A stretch of 64,000 nt of DNA from Torulaspora globosa (Eukaryota; Ascomycota; Saccharomycetes; Saccharomycetales; Saccharomycetaceae), in the NCBI RefSeq assembly GCF_014133895.1, contig NC_050731.1:496001-560000 (forward strand), read 5' to 3'. The position numbers were made by a program, and so were the translations under genes. The notes beneath the pieces were generated by a model. That model worked only from the letters and a program-made list of their open reading frames with translations, searched no databases and was not told the origin of the DNA. The stretch's first letter is position 1. Each line of letters starts with the position of its first letter. This document shows positions 56,782 through 64,000 of this stretch, in pieces.

Positions 56782-57822
56782 ATGGCGACGGCAGGGACGT
56801 TCAATTTACCGCAGATGAAGTCCATTTGGTTGGACGAGGACGAAGAAGCTGAAAAGCTTTACGGACTGCAGGTACAGCAGTTCATGGGACCTGACGACGA
56901 GGATGACTTGGCGATTACGATGGTTAATAGCGATAAACCATTGCTAAGTAACAAGAAGAACATCGATTTAGCAGCTTTGGGGAAAAACATCAAAACTTCC
57001 AAGTTCTTGTCAACTTCAGCACTGACGCCTTCGAGGAAGAAAGCTTCGATCAAGAAGAAAGGGTTTTTTGCCCTTTTCAAGAATAAAGAACACCATGTTC
57101 TCAAGGACACGGCAAAGATCTCTTCACCATTTGCATTTCAGCACATTTCCCACGCCGATGTCAGAACAGGATTCGAAGAAGAGAGGCAGGAGGAGCAATC
57201 GGCACAAGCTGAAAATCAGCCCAAATCCAGACCGCTGAGTAGAGCTTTCGTGACTCATTCGACAACAGATTCTTCCAGTGGCTCCGGCGAAGTGAACGAG
57301 CGCAAGCGTGCTTCGGCGAGGATGTCCGTATCAACCACGGGTTCCTCGAGATACTCTAGATTCAGCACAACAGGCCGTATCGCCTCGAGTTCGACAATGG
57401 CTACATCAATACTACATGAATCGAGCTCGCCACATAGAGCTGCTCTGATCTCTGGCATGGACAAGCTTACGCTGCGAGAAAGGAAGAATAGAGAGTCTTC
57501 TGACAGCGGTTCATCGATCAGTTTTCTCAGAGATTACGATTTCCCAGCTCTGATCGAGGTTCAGTCGGCGACAGAGTGTCCCAAGACTCCAACGAAGCGG
57601 GACACGATGGGAGATTCCAAGAGACTTGCATCTTCTCCGAATCGGTTGAAGAGGGCGAAATCAAGCTCTCAGCTACTTCGCACACCAGAGATCGAAAACA
57701 GATGGTTCAACGAAGAGACGCCAGCTTCTCGAAAATCGCTTGACGATGTACTACTATGTTACCATCAGCCAAGCAATTCTGCAACGCCTTCGCAGATAAC
57801 GCCGGTCAAATCTTCGGCATGA
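56782..57822 (+). CDS. GIC1: GIC1/GIC2, Cdc42 effector with CRIB domain
   Basis: 346 residues. The CRIB motif is ISSPFAFQHISHADVRTGFE at about 114–133, preceded by a lysine-rich stretch (KKASIKKKGFFALFKNKEHH) that in the family binds PIP2. The rest is serine-rich and disordered, with a conserved SSQLLRTPEIENRWFNEETP near the C-terminus. It links GTP-Cdc42 to septin and actin assembly at bud emergence. S. cerevisiae has the WGD pair GIC1 (YHR061C) and GIC2 (YDR309C); a single gene sits here, so the symbol covers both. Confidence 0.93.
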   Translation: MATAGTFNLPQMKSIWLDEDEEAEKLYGLQVQQFMGPDDEDDLAITMVNSDKPLLSNKKNIDLAALGKNIKTSKFLSTSALTPSRKKASIKKKGFFALFKNKEHHVLKDTAKISSPFAFQHISHADVRTGFEEERQEEQSAQAENQPKSRPLSRAFVTHSTTDSSSGSGEVNERKRASARMSVSTTGSSRYSRFSTTGRIASSSTMATSILHESSSPHRAALISGMDKLTLRERKNRESSDSGSSISFLRDYDFPALIEVQSATECPKTPTKRDTMGDSKRLASSPNRLKRAKSSSQLLRTPEIENRWFNEETPASRKSLDDVLLCYHQPSNSATPSQITPVKSSA

Positions 57823-58004
57823 ACAGTACAAATTTCCCAGAGTCGGTCATTCGCTCAAATTGTATTATCGCATTAGCATCTCCGGACATTCCATTCGCTC
57901 AACAGTTTATCCATTCGTCATTCACTGCATATACGATATCCTTTTGGATCGTCACGTCATTCACTATGTAATTGTATAACGGGCTCATCACAGCCTGCCT
58001 TCAA

Positions 58005-58547
58005 CTAATGTCTTGAAATGTCACCAACGCCGTTACGCTCTTCCAGGTTGTCAAGCAATCTCTTCGTGGCTAATTTGCAGTTGATCAGTTCTTCCACTAG
58101 TGGAATAGCACCTTTGAAGCTTGTTTGACATTGTCTTAGCGATGTTGGAACAGAGAAAATGCCACCAAACATTGTAAGAGGTTCCCTATGCCGAGTTTTT
58201 TGCAATTTTCTCTGCTTGGCTTGGTTCCTCCTGCGTAGCAATGCCTCTTCATGCAATTTCTCGTCCACTTTCTCGTCTTCATCGGGCATCTCTTCAGATT
58301 CGTCCGCCAAGGCCAGTTTTACGATACTTACGCTGCCGTCGTTTTGCCTTTCGACAGCTATTTGACCCTCGTAACACTCGTCCCAGTAATCTGAACCGTA
58401 CCTGCCCCTCAGAGCATTTTTATTGTGGTAATTGGCTCTTCCAAGGTTCTGAAACCCTTCTCCCATCGTCTTTTGCAGCTGTTCTAGCAGGAGATCGTAA
58501 CGTGAAAGCAACCTTAGCAGTTCCAGATAATCGGCATCCTCATCCAT
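58005..58547 (-). CDS. VMA22: VMA22, V-ATPase assembly factor (CCDC115 homolog)
   Basis: 180 residues from ATG 58547. N-terminal helical segment (LELLRLLSRYDLLLEQLQK), the conserved ALRGRYGSDYWDECYEGQ, a charged coiled-coil middle and the C-terminal FGGIFSVPTSLRQCQTSFKGAIPL, which match Vma22 closely. It is a peripheral ER protein that acts with Vma12 to assemble the V0 sector of the vacuolar H+-ATPase. It is divergent from SRB7 (143 bp between starts). Confidence 0.94.
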   Translation of the reverse strand: MDEDADYLELLRLLSRYDLLLEQLQKTMGEGFQNLGRANYHNKNALRGRYGSDYWDECYEGQIAVERQNDGSVSIVKLALADESEEMPDEDEKVDEKLHEEALLRRRNQAKQRKLQKTRHREPLTMFGGIFSVPTSLRQCQTSFKGAIPLVEELINCKLATKRLLDNLEERNGVGDISRH

Positions 58548-58690
58548 CACTAATGAGCTTCTTTTTGGTTACCGTTGCTCACTTTGCCAGTATAAGACTT
58601 CGCTTACAAGAATCTTTTTAGTAGCCTTCAGCTCATCACTAACCAACGTTATAGAGTAAATCCGACAGATAACCGATCGAAGCAGTTGGT

Positions 58691-59143
58691 ATGACGGATA
58701 GACTGACGCAATTGCAAATATGCTTGGACCAAATGATGGAGCAGTTCTGTGCAGCGCTCAATTACATCGATAAGAATCACGACTTTGAACCAGCTAATGA
58801 AACAGAGATGAAGATGTCTGATCGCCATGCCACAGTGGCACCCCCTGAGGAGTTTGCCAACACAATTGATGAATTATCTACCGATATCATCTTGAAGACA
58901 AGACAGATTATAAAACTGATAGATTCGCTGCCAGGAGTGGACGTCTCTGCAGCAGAACAGCTTCACAAGATCGACGCTCTGCAGAAGGAGCTGGTGAAGG
59001 TTGAAAACGATAAGGTTGAGGCTGTCATCAGGAAAGAAAAGCTTCTTGAAGATGTGAGCTCTATGATCGAGTTTTTTGTCGGTGGGATAGCTGAGTCTCG
59101 ACAAGCACTGGTTTCATCAAATGATAGCGCAATAGAGAAGTGA
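58691..59143 (+). CDS. SRB7: SRB7/MED21, Mediator middle-module subunit
   Basis: 150 residues: [19 protein letters not shown] at the start, a short linker with the conserved [19 protein letters not shown], and a long C-terminal coiled coil (about 90–145). Med21 pairs with Med7 through this coiled coil in the Mediator middle module. Slightly longer than the S. cerevisiae protein (140). Its stop lies 14 bp from the convergent PMT7 stop. Confidence 0.95.
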   Translation: MTDRLTQLQICLDQMMEQFCAALNYIDKNHDFEPANETEMKMSDRHATVAPPEEFANTIDELSTDIILKTRQIIKLIDSLPGVDVSAAEQLHKIDALQKELVKVENDKVEAVIRKEKLLEDVSSMIEFFVGGIAESRQALVSSNDSAIEK

Positions 59144-59157
59144 TTTTGGCTTACACT

Positions 59158-61143
59158 CTAACCGTGAAGGATATATGCTATGTATATGCATATTAGGGCA
59201 CCATACAACAGACGGGTCTTGCACCATGAGTCGACTGCCTTCCACACGAGCAATTGTCCAAAAAATAAGCTTGACACATAGGAGGACATCTTTTGGTCGG
59301 CGTGTGGGGAGGCCACGAATGGACGATAATGTAAAAACCATCCCAAGAGGCATTCTACCGCAAAATCCACATGAATGATTGTATTCAGAGTCTTGGATGC
59401 TTTTCTAATGGCAGGGCGTCGCCATGGCAACATCTGAACAGCCTGGTAGATGACAAAACACAATGGATAAAGCACCGAGGATATCCAAATGTGGGTAACG
59501 TACTTCTGTTGAAACAATTGAAAGGGCCATTTCTCGACGGTTGGCTCACTGTGTTTTTTGAATTTGTTCTCGTAGTAGTTCCACTTGTATTGCCTTTGTA
59601 CAAGCTCCACCAATAATTTAACAAAGCCAATAACTTTTCTTGCATCTCCTGTGAAGGTTCTGTACTCAATTTTGTCAGTAGCGTTCAGCTGTTCCGTTTC
59701 GATCTCGAATAAGGTTCTCGATTCAGTAGGAGACCGTAGACATAAAACTTCCTGCTGATGGAAACCCCAGTTAGGTAGTCTTGTATCATGAGCAAGCATG
59801 GTACAACCTTGGCCTTCGTTCAAAAACTTCACAAGCGATTTCAATGGTCTAAGAGCAGAATGCAAAGGATCACCAACTGATACCACAGTCCAGAGCTCAT
59901 CGGAATTGCCGACATAATCAGCATCTCCTGTGCAGGATATCTCGGAATTGTACTCTTGTTCTGATACTGGCGGTTTCGCCGATGATGCTCTGAGCAGTTT
60001 ACCTGTAGCGCAATGTCTCAGTCTTACCTTGCCAAAATCATTGACTTTTCTCAGAGAACCATTTTCGTCACTGTGTGGTCTTGGAGGTTCGATACACCAT
60101 TTATTGTTGTAATCTTCCTCTTGCTGGGTCAATGAAACCTGTTGCTCCCCCGATCCAGATGGATATGTATGGTTGTGTGAGTGCAAATATCCGCCCAAAG
60201 ACTCATGGTGACGAAGAGTGATGACAGATCCGTAATAGAGGTATTCCGGATGCTCAAAGGGGCCTCTGAGGTAGGCTTTGAAGTTTGGGGACATGTATTG
60301 GGAGAGTTCGGGAGTGTCATGAGTCCAGCTTAACATCTGAAGACTTAAAGATGACATAAAAACAGCGAATGGAATGATTCCGAGTATAATAACTTTGACA
60401 GCAACATATTTGGTCAGATAACGACTGGTTAACGTCGTATCTCCCAGCACATTCCAGAACTCTTTCATAGAAACAATAGAAACCCAAACCCAAGTCAGGA
60501 GGCCGATGTACCTTGTAGACGCACCTAATCCTAATGTGACGGCGAGGAGCAACAAATTGCTAAACCACGCCTTTGTGAAATGCCTTGAGCATTTAGCACT
60601 TTGCCACAAGTATGATGCCATAGAAAGGAAAAACCACTGGATCACATAGATGGAAACGGATGCGGCTTCGATCTGGAAGATTGGCAGCGATCCTAACGCA
60701 ATGGCGCCACTAATGGCAAACGGAAAAGACGTATTCACCCTTCTTAGTGTCAGAAACAGGAATGACAAGGTCAATGACGCCACACCAACGGAAATCTTTC
60801 GCAGAACCTCTATCTGAAGCGGAAATAGAGACAGTAACTGGATTCCTAACGACGGTAGAATGTTCAGATCAAACTTGCCCAGCTGAAAATACTCGAGAGC
60901 ATCAACTATCTCTTGCTCTCTCTCAGAGATGTCCCTTGTGAATCCACCAGGCTGTGATTTGATCATGAACAGCCCAAACGATACTGCTATGGTGAGCGAT
61001 AGGATAGCATCGAGCAGTTTTACTTTACCAACCTCGTTCGACCAATAAGTGTCGACCGGCTGGTATTCTCGGAAGGGTCCTTGGGCCAACTCGACAACGT
61101 CATCTTTTCGAACCGTAGATTTCTTGCCAGCCTGCTCAGACAT
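59158..61143 (-). CDS. PMT7: PMT7-like protein O-mannosyltransferase family member
   Basis: 661 residues from ATG 61143, like S. cerevisiae Pmt7 (662). N-terminal membrane-domain helices at about 40–60, 85–260 (with a PMT-type first loop GFTRDISEREQEIVDALE), a lumenal MIR region at about 290–450 (YYGSVITLRHHES, PYLHSH-like GGYLHSHNHTYPSG) and C-terminal membrane helices. The first lumenal loop lacks the acidic DE pair of active Pmt1/2/4 members in its usual form, so catalytic activity is uncertain, as it is for Pmt7 in S. cerevisiae. Order matches YDR307W. Confidence 0.9.
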   Translation of the reverse strand: MSEQAGKKSTVRKDDVVELAQGPFREYQPVDTYWSNEVGKVKLLDAILSLTIAVSFGLFMIKSQPGGFTRDISEREQEIVDALEYFQLGKFDLNILPSLGIQLLSLFPLQIEVLRKISVGVASLTLSFLFLTLRRVNTSFPFAISGAIALGSLPIFQIEAASVSIYVIQWFFLSMASYLWQSAKCSRHFTKAWFSNLLLLAVTLGLGASTRYIGLLTWVWVSIVSMKEFWNVLGDTTLTSRYLTKYVAVKVIILGIIPFAVFMSSLSLQMLSWTHDTPELSQYMSPNFKAYLRGPFEHPEYLYYGSVITLRHHESLGGYLHSHNHTYPSGSGEQQVSLTQQEEDYNNKWCIEPPRPHSDENGSLRKVNDFGKVRLRHCATGKLLRASSAKPPVSEQEYNSEISCTGDADYVGNSDELWTVVSVGDPLHSALRPLKSLVKFLNEGQGCTMLAHDTRLPNWGFHQQEVLCLRSPTESRTLFEIETEQLNATDKIEYRTFTGDARKVIGFVKLLVELVQRQYKWNYYENKFKKHSEPTVEKWPFQLFQQKYVTHIWISSVLYPLCFVIYQAVQMLPWRRPAIRKASKTLNTIIHVDFAVECLLGWFLHYRPFVASPHADQKMSSYVSSLFFGQLLVWKAVDSWCKTRLLYGALICIYIAYILHG

Positions 61144-61537
61144 CGGATCCGGTGGAAGCAACTCCTCAGTTTCCCTGTGCGAGAGTTGTGGTTATCCAAC
61201 GCGAGCGTAAGTGCTGAAGTCCACTGAAGCTTATCGCAGCTGGCAGCGATCTATACACAAAGCGAGATAACGAATCCGCCAATTGAGCTCCATGGCAAAC
61301 CTATAAGTCCAGTGCAGTGCGTTGACGCAAGCATGTATTTTTGCTCAACTCAGGAGTAAACAGAAATCGGTTGCAGTACCTGTTTCTGGTCCACTATACT
61401 CGTCACATCATCTCAACATTGCCTCACCAACCTTTCACCACCTTCAACTCGATTTCTCACATCAAGATATGGGCAAATACTCAATCCTACGTTTTGGTAT
61501 TACTCTATGGAAACTTTTCAACTATAACAAGTTTCTA

Positions 61538-61610
61538 GTTCTAATAGTGTAGTGGCTATCACGTTGCCTTCACACGGCAAAGGTCCTGAGTTCGAACCTC
61601 AGTTAGAACA
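61538..61610 (+). tRNA. tRNA-Val(CAC), no intron
   Basis: 73-nt cloverleaf GTTCTAATAGTGTAGTGG…GTTCGAACC…TTAGAACA. The anticodon stem TTGCC/GGCAA encloses loop TTCACAC, giving anticodon CAC at positions 34–36. Acceptor pairs GTTCTAA/TTAGAAC are complete, followed by discriminator A. Internal A and B boxes are intact. Confidence 0.98.
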
Positions 61611-61620
61611 TGATTTCTAA

Positions 61621-61628
61621 TTTTTTTT
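61621..61628 (+). terminator. Pol III terminator of tRNA-Val
   Basis: Eight T residues beginning 11 bases after the tRNA 3' end. Confidence 0.85.
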
Positions 61629-61764
61629 CAACCCCTTCCTTTGAAGTGTTTAGTCCTTGAGCCATAGAATCTTCTTGAGAGACCAGTTAAAGAGAGCAAG
61701 TCCTTTTGCTTGGTGTTTCCAGTATCATATTCCGTAAGGAGCCGTGATTTTTGGCCTTTATCTC

Positions 61765-63120
61765 ATGGGAAACAAATGTAGACCAAAGAAGGTGAAGGCA
61801 CCGTACCGGAAGTACGTTGCTGGCCAAGGCCACAGTCGCACTTATGGTTTTACACCAACAACTTCACCTGCCGTCGAAGAAATCTATGGGGAGGAGTGTA
61901 TTACAGAATTTGCAAGAGATAACGATGTGGAAGGGATCGACAAGGTACAAGAACACTGTTCTAATCGAAAATCTACTGATAGTATAGTGCATTTCAAAGC
62001 ACGTCAAAATGAATCTATGGGGTCGTTGGACCCATTTCGCAAGACGTCTGATGAGGAAAAGGAGAATTTAGGGGACATGCGGCTTCCTTGGGAGATTCAA
62101 GCGTTAATTTTGAAATTTAGCGATGAGCCATTCGATCCTAGCTATTTACTGGTCTGTAAGGTTTGGTATCTGCTATGTTTGCCTTTGATCTACAGACATC
62201 CAGCACTGAACTGTAGGAATTTCAACAGTTTCGTGGACGCTGTGATAAGCAATCGAAAGAAGAAGATAGGTGGGTATGTTGAGGAGCTAAATTTGGCATC
62301 GATCATGCAGAGCGGAAGGAACTCGTTCGTTTCTAGGTTACTACGGCGTTGTTCTCCCAGTTTGCAAAAATTCACTGCGCCCCAGACGAGTTTCGGATAT
62401 GCGCCGCTAATATCGTTGAAATCATGCCTTCAGCTCAAGTACCTGGATCTTGGTCTTGTTTCAGAGACGGTGAAACTGGAGCAACTGTTTGCCGCTATCA
62501 AAAATTTCAAGCATCTGACCCACCTTGCGTTTCCCAGGAGCTCGATCAATTGCGACGGGTTTCGCGAGTTCCAATGGCCTGAGAATCTACAGTATTTGAA
62601 GCTTAGTGGCGGTATCACCAATGAGTTTGTCCGCGAAACACAGTGGCCAAGAAGCATTACTACACTGGAGTTTTCTTACTGCCCTAAAGTCGATGAACAT
62701 GCGGTCTACCGGGTCCTTTCGCAAATTGGTGACAATTTGCAGCACCTTTATTTCCACTACCCTATGCCGTCATTACATGAGAATGCTTTGGACTACGTCT
62801 TTCGTTACTCTTCGCGTCTGATCTCGATTCAATTGATGGTCGATTATTGCTCCAGATGGGTCTTCTCTGAACACATGTTGGCTTCCCTGGTTTATCCGCG
62901 CCCCTTGCGTACCATTTATCTGGAATGCAGTGGCTCGCTGGGGCTGGCTTCGAAGATCCATCCGGACGACTTCACGATCGCTATTATGGAGTCACGGCTA
63001 CCTTGCTTGAAGAACATCAGCGTTTCTTCCAAGCTCGGATGGGACATGAACAGCGATGACGTTTCGGACTTGGTATCCGTTTTTGAAGATCAAGGCGGCA
63101 GTTTGTATTTAAGTTATTAA
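61765..63120 (+). CDS. F-box/LRR-type protein, YDR306C homolog
   Basis: 451 residues from ATG 61765 (MGNKCRPKKVKAPYRKYV). An F-box-like segment lies at about 105–150 (LPWEIQALILKFSD, LLVCKVWYLLCLPLIYRHP), followed by leucine-rich repeats to the C-terminus (LKYLDLGLVS, LTHLAFPRSS, LQYLKLSGG, TTLEFSYCPKVD). F-box proteins recruit substrates to SCF ubiquitin ligases; YDR306C in S. cerevisiae has no known substrate. Residues 2–6 give GNKC, a possible N-myristoylation (G2) and palmitoylation (C5) site. Order matches YDR306C next to HNT2. Confidence 0.87.
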   Translation: MGNKCRPKKVKAPYRKYVAGQGHSRTYGFTPTTSPAVEEIYGEECITEFARDNDVEGIDKVQEHCSNRKSTDSIVHFKARQNESMGSLDPFRKTSDEEKENLGDMRLPWEIQALILKFSDEPFDPSYLLVCKVWYLLCLPLIYRHPALNCRNFNSFVDAVISNRKKKIGGYVEELNLASIMQSGRNSFVSRLLRRCSPSLQKFTAPQTSFGYAPLISLKSCLQLKYLDLGLVSETVKLEQLFAAIKNFKHLTHLAFPRSSINCDGFREFQWPENLQYLKLSGGITNEFVRETQWPRSITTLEFSYCPKVDEHAVYRVLSQIGDNLQHLYFHYPMPSLHENALDYVFRYSSRLISIQLMVDYCSRWVFSEHMLASLVYPRPLRTIYLECSGSLGLASKIHPDDFTIAIMESRLPCLKNISVSSKLGWDMNSDDVSDLVSVFEDQGGSLYLSY

Positions 63121-63229
63121 TGTTAAGATTAGTTTTATATGTTTTAATGATGTGATGCGACATTCAGAAATGCAAACTACAAGACGTTAATCTCAAGATC
63201 GAAACCAAAGGGATAAGGCGAACTGCAGC

Positions 63230-63769
63230 ATGTCAGGTCCCATATATTTCTACAAGTACGTGGTGACTCCCCAAGTATTCTTCAAGAGTAAATATACGTA
63301 TGCGCTGGTTAACTTGAAACCACTGGTCCCCGGCCACGTTCTCATTGTCCCATTAAGAACCCAGGTGGTCAGGCTAAGCGACTTGACTCCGGACGAATCG
63401 ACTGATTACTTCAACACGTTGCAGCTAATTCAGAAGTTCATCAGCTGGCATTTCAAAGCTGATTCACTGAACATCGCTATTCAGGACGGTCCCGAGGCTG
63501 GTCAGACAGTTCCACACTTGCACACGCATATCATCCCAAGGTATAGAACAAACAACATCGGCGACCAGATATACGATAAGCTCGACGACTGGAGATTTCA
63601 GAGCTGGGATGAGCGACGTAGCGAGTATTTAGCAATTGGTGGCAGAGAAGGCCGCAAGAAGTTGGCAAAACCCGACGACCAACGAATAGCCCGTTCTCAG
63701 GAGGAGATGGCTCAAGAGGCAATGGAATTGGAGCGCCAATTGGCCGAATTCACTGTTACATCGGCTTGA
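63230..63769 (+). CDS. HNT2: HNT2, dinucleoside triphosphate hydrolase (Fhit homolog)
   Basis: 179 residues. HIT family: the histidine triad is VPHLHTHIIPR at about 94–104, preceded by NIAIQDGPEAGQT and VLIVPLRTQ. It cleaves Ap3A-type dinucleotides. Start ATG 63230 gives GPIYFYKYVVTPQVFFKSKY, close to the family start. S. cerevisiae HNT2 is annotated with an intron; none is needed here. The C-terminal tail is charged and shorter than in S. cerevisiae (217 residues). Convergent with FYV4. Confidence 0.94.
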   Translation: MSGPIYFYKYVVTPQVFFKSKYTYALVNLKPLVPGHVLIVPLRTQVVRLSDLTPDESTDYFNTLQLIQKFISWHFKADSLNIAIQDGPEAGQTVPHLHTHIIPRYRTNNIGDQIYDKLDDWRFQSWDERRSEYLAIGGREGRKKLAKPDDQRIARSQEEMAQEAMELERQLAEFTVTSA

Positions 63770-63810
63770 ATTTTCTGTTCATGTTTATATACAAGTAAAA
63801 TGATACATGA

Positions 63811-64000
63811 CTACTCTTTAGACCTCTGTTCCGCTTTCCATTTGGCAATGTTCTCCTTTCTCTTCCTCTCACCGCCAAAGAACGACTTCTTGCCCTTCTT
63901 GATCTCCACAATTGGCTCATTCTTCCTCAACTTTTCCACTTGATGTAAAATATACTTTCGTTGCTGCACAGAGACGCCTTTCTCCTTCAAGTCTCTGGAG
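63811..64000 (-). CDS. FYV4: FYV4 C-terminal part (mitoribosomal protein mS41, IGR motif), 5' truncated by window
   Basis: The minus-strand frame is open from the window edge to TAG at 63813–63811 (63 residues). It contains [20 protein letters not shown], which fits the end of the IGR/SAM-like motif of Fyv4, and a basic tail ([16 protein letters not shown]). Fyv4 is a small mitochondrial ribosomal subunit protein. In S. cerevisiae YHR059W FYV4 is next to VMA22 (YHR060W), which is also nearby here. The N-terminal half is outside the window. Confidence 0.75.
   Translation of the reverse strand, partial: SRDLKEKGVSVQQRKYILHQVEKLRKNEPIVEIKKGKKSFFGGERKRKENIAKWKAEQRSKE

Larger units (their letters stand above)
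61144..61764. other. PMT7 – F-box gene intergenic region containing tRNA-Val
   Basis: 621 bp. Apart from the tRNA gene (61538–61610) and its T-tract, no element is recognised. No LTR remnant was seen near the tRNA. Confidence 0.5.

Noticed and set aside
1..64000. CRISPR arrays, bacterial operons, riboswitches
   Set aside because: Intron signals, nuclear tRNA genes and gene content are those of a yeast chromosome; no array-like repeats were seen.

Overview
This is nuclear chromosomal DNA of a budding yeast of the family Saccharomycetaceae that did not undergo, or diverged before, the whole-genome duplication (WGD). The evidence is gene content and order. Compact, mostly intronless genes alternate between orthologs of two S. 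cerevisiae regions, the YDR305–YDR324 block of chromosome IV and the YHR059–YHR077 block of chromosome VIII. Genes that exist as WGD pairs in S. cerevisiae (SSF1/SSF2, GIC1/GIC2) occur once here. Candidate genera are Torulaspora, Zygosaccharomyces, Lachancea and relatives; I cannot choose among them from the sequence alone.

Layout: 1–8.7 kb holds the UTP4 3' end, a GPHR/GPR89-like membrane protein gene that I do not know from S. cerevisiae, PEP7, NMD2 (with a 6-base first exon) and PTC7 (with a frame-preserving intron that encodes a membrane segment). The stretch from 8.8 to 13.5 kb is the only disturbed region. GLO1, a gene foreign to the ancestral order, lies between two diverged ~150-bp direct repeats. 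With it are a nested inverted-repeat cluster, two related small membrane-protein ORFs, three iterated perfect palindromes and a decayed Ty3/gypsy gag-pol relic. From 13.6 to 64 kb the ancestral order resumes without a visible break: TIM11, MRPL35, PPE1, QNS1, ASP1, OSH3, DAD4, NOP10, SWA2, ERG7, YFT2, MCM21, HIM1, tRNA-Phe, PCL5, TRM5, RRP4, OMS1, DYS1, IPK1, HTD2, PIB1, SSF1/2, RRP3, TFB1, SSZ1, PAN5, SUM1, RPP1, GIC1/2, VMA22, SRB7, PMT7, tRNA-Val, an F-box gene (YDR306C-like), HNT2 and the FYV4 3' end.

The genes are housekeeping and do not form one pathway. Themes recur, though: ribosome and RNA biogenesis (UTP4, NOP10, SSF, RRP3, RRP4, RPP1, TRM5, SSZ1), endosome/PI3P biology (PEP7, PIB1), mitochondrial function (TIM11, MRPL35, OMS1, HTD2, FYV4) and kinetochore (DAD4, MCM21). 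Several ribosome-biogenesis promoters carry PAC and RRPE elements. PCL5 has an upstream Gcn4 site, and the GIC promoter has three Mcm1-like sites. Three protein-coding genes (NMD2, PTC7, MCM21) have visible spliceosomal introns and tRNA-Phe has a tRNA intron.

All gene names are by recognition of protein sequence plus neighbour order; no database search was run. Start codons were set to the first in-frame ATG consistent with family length.
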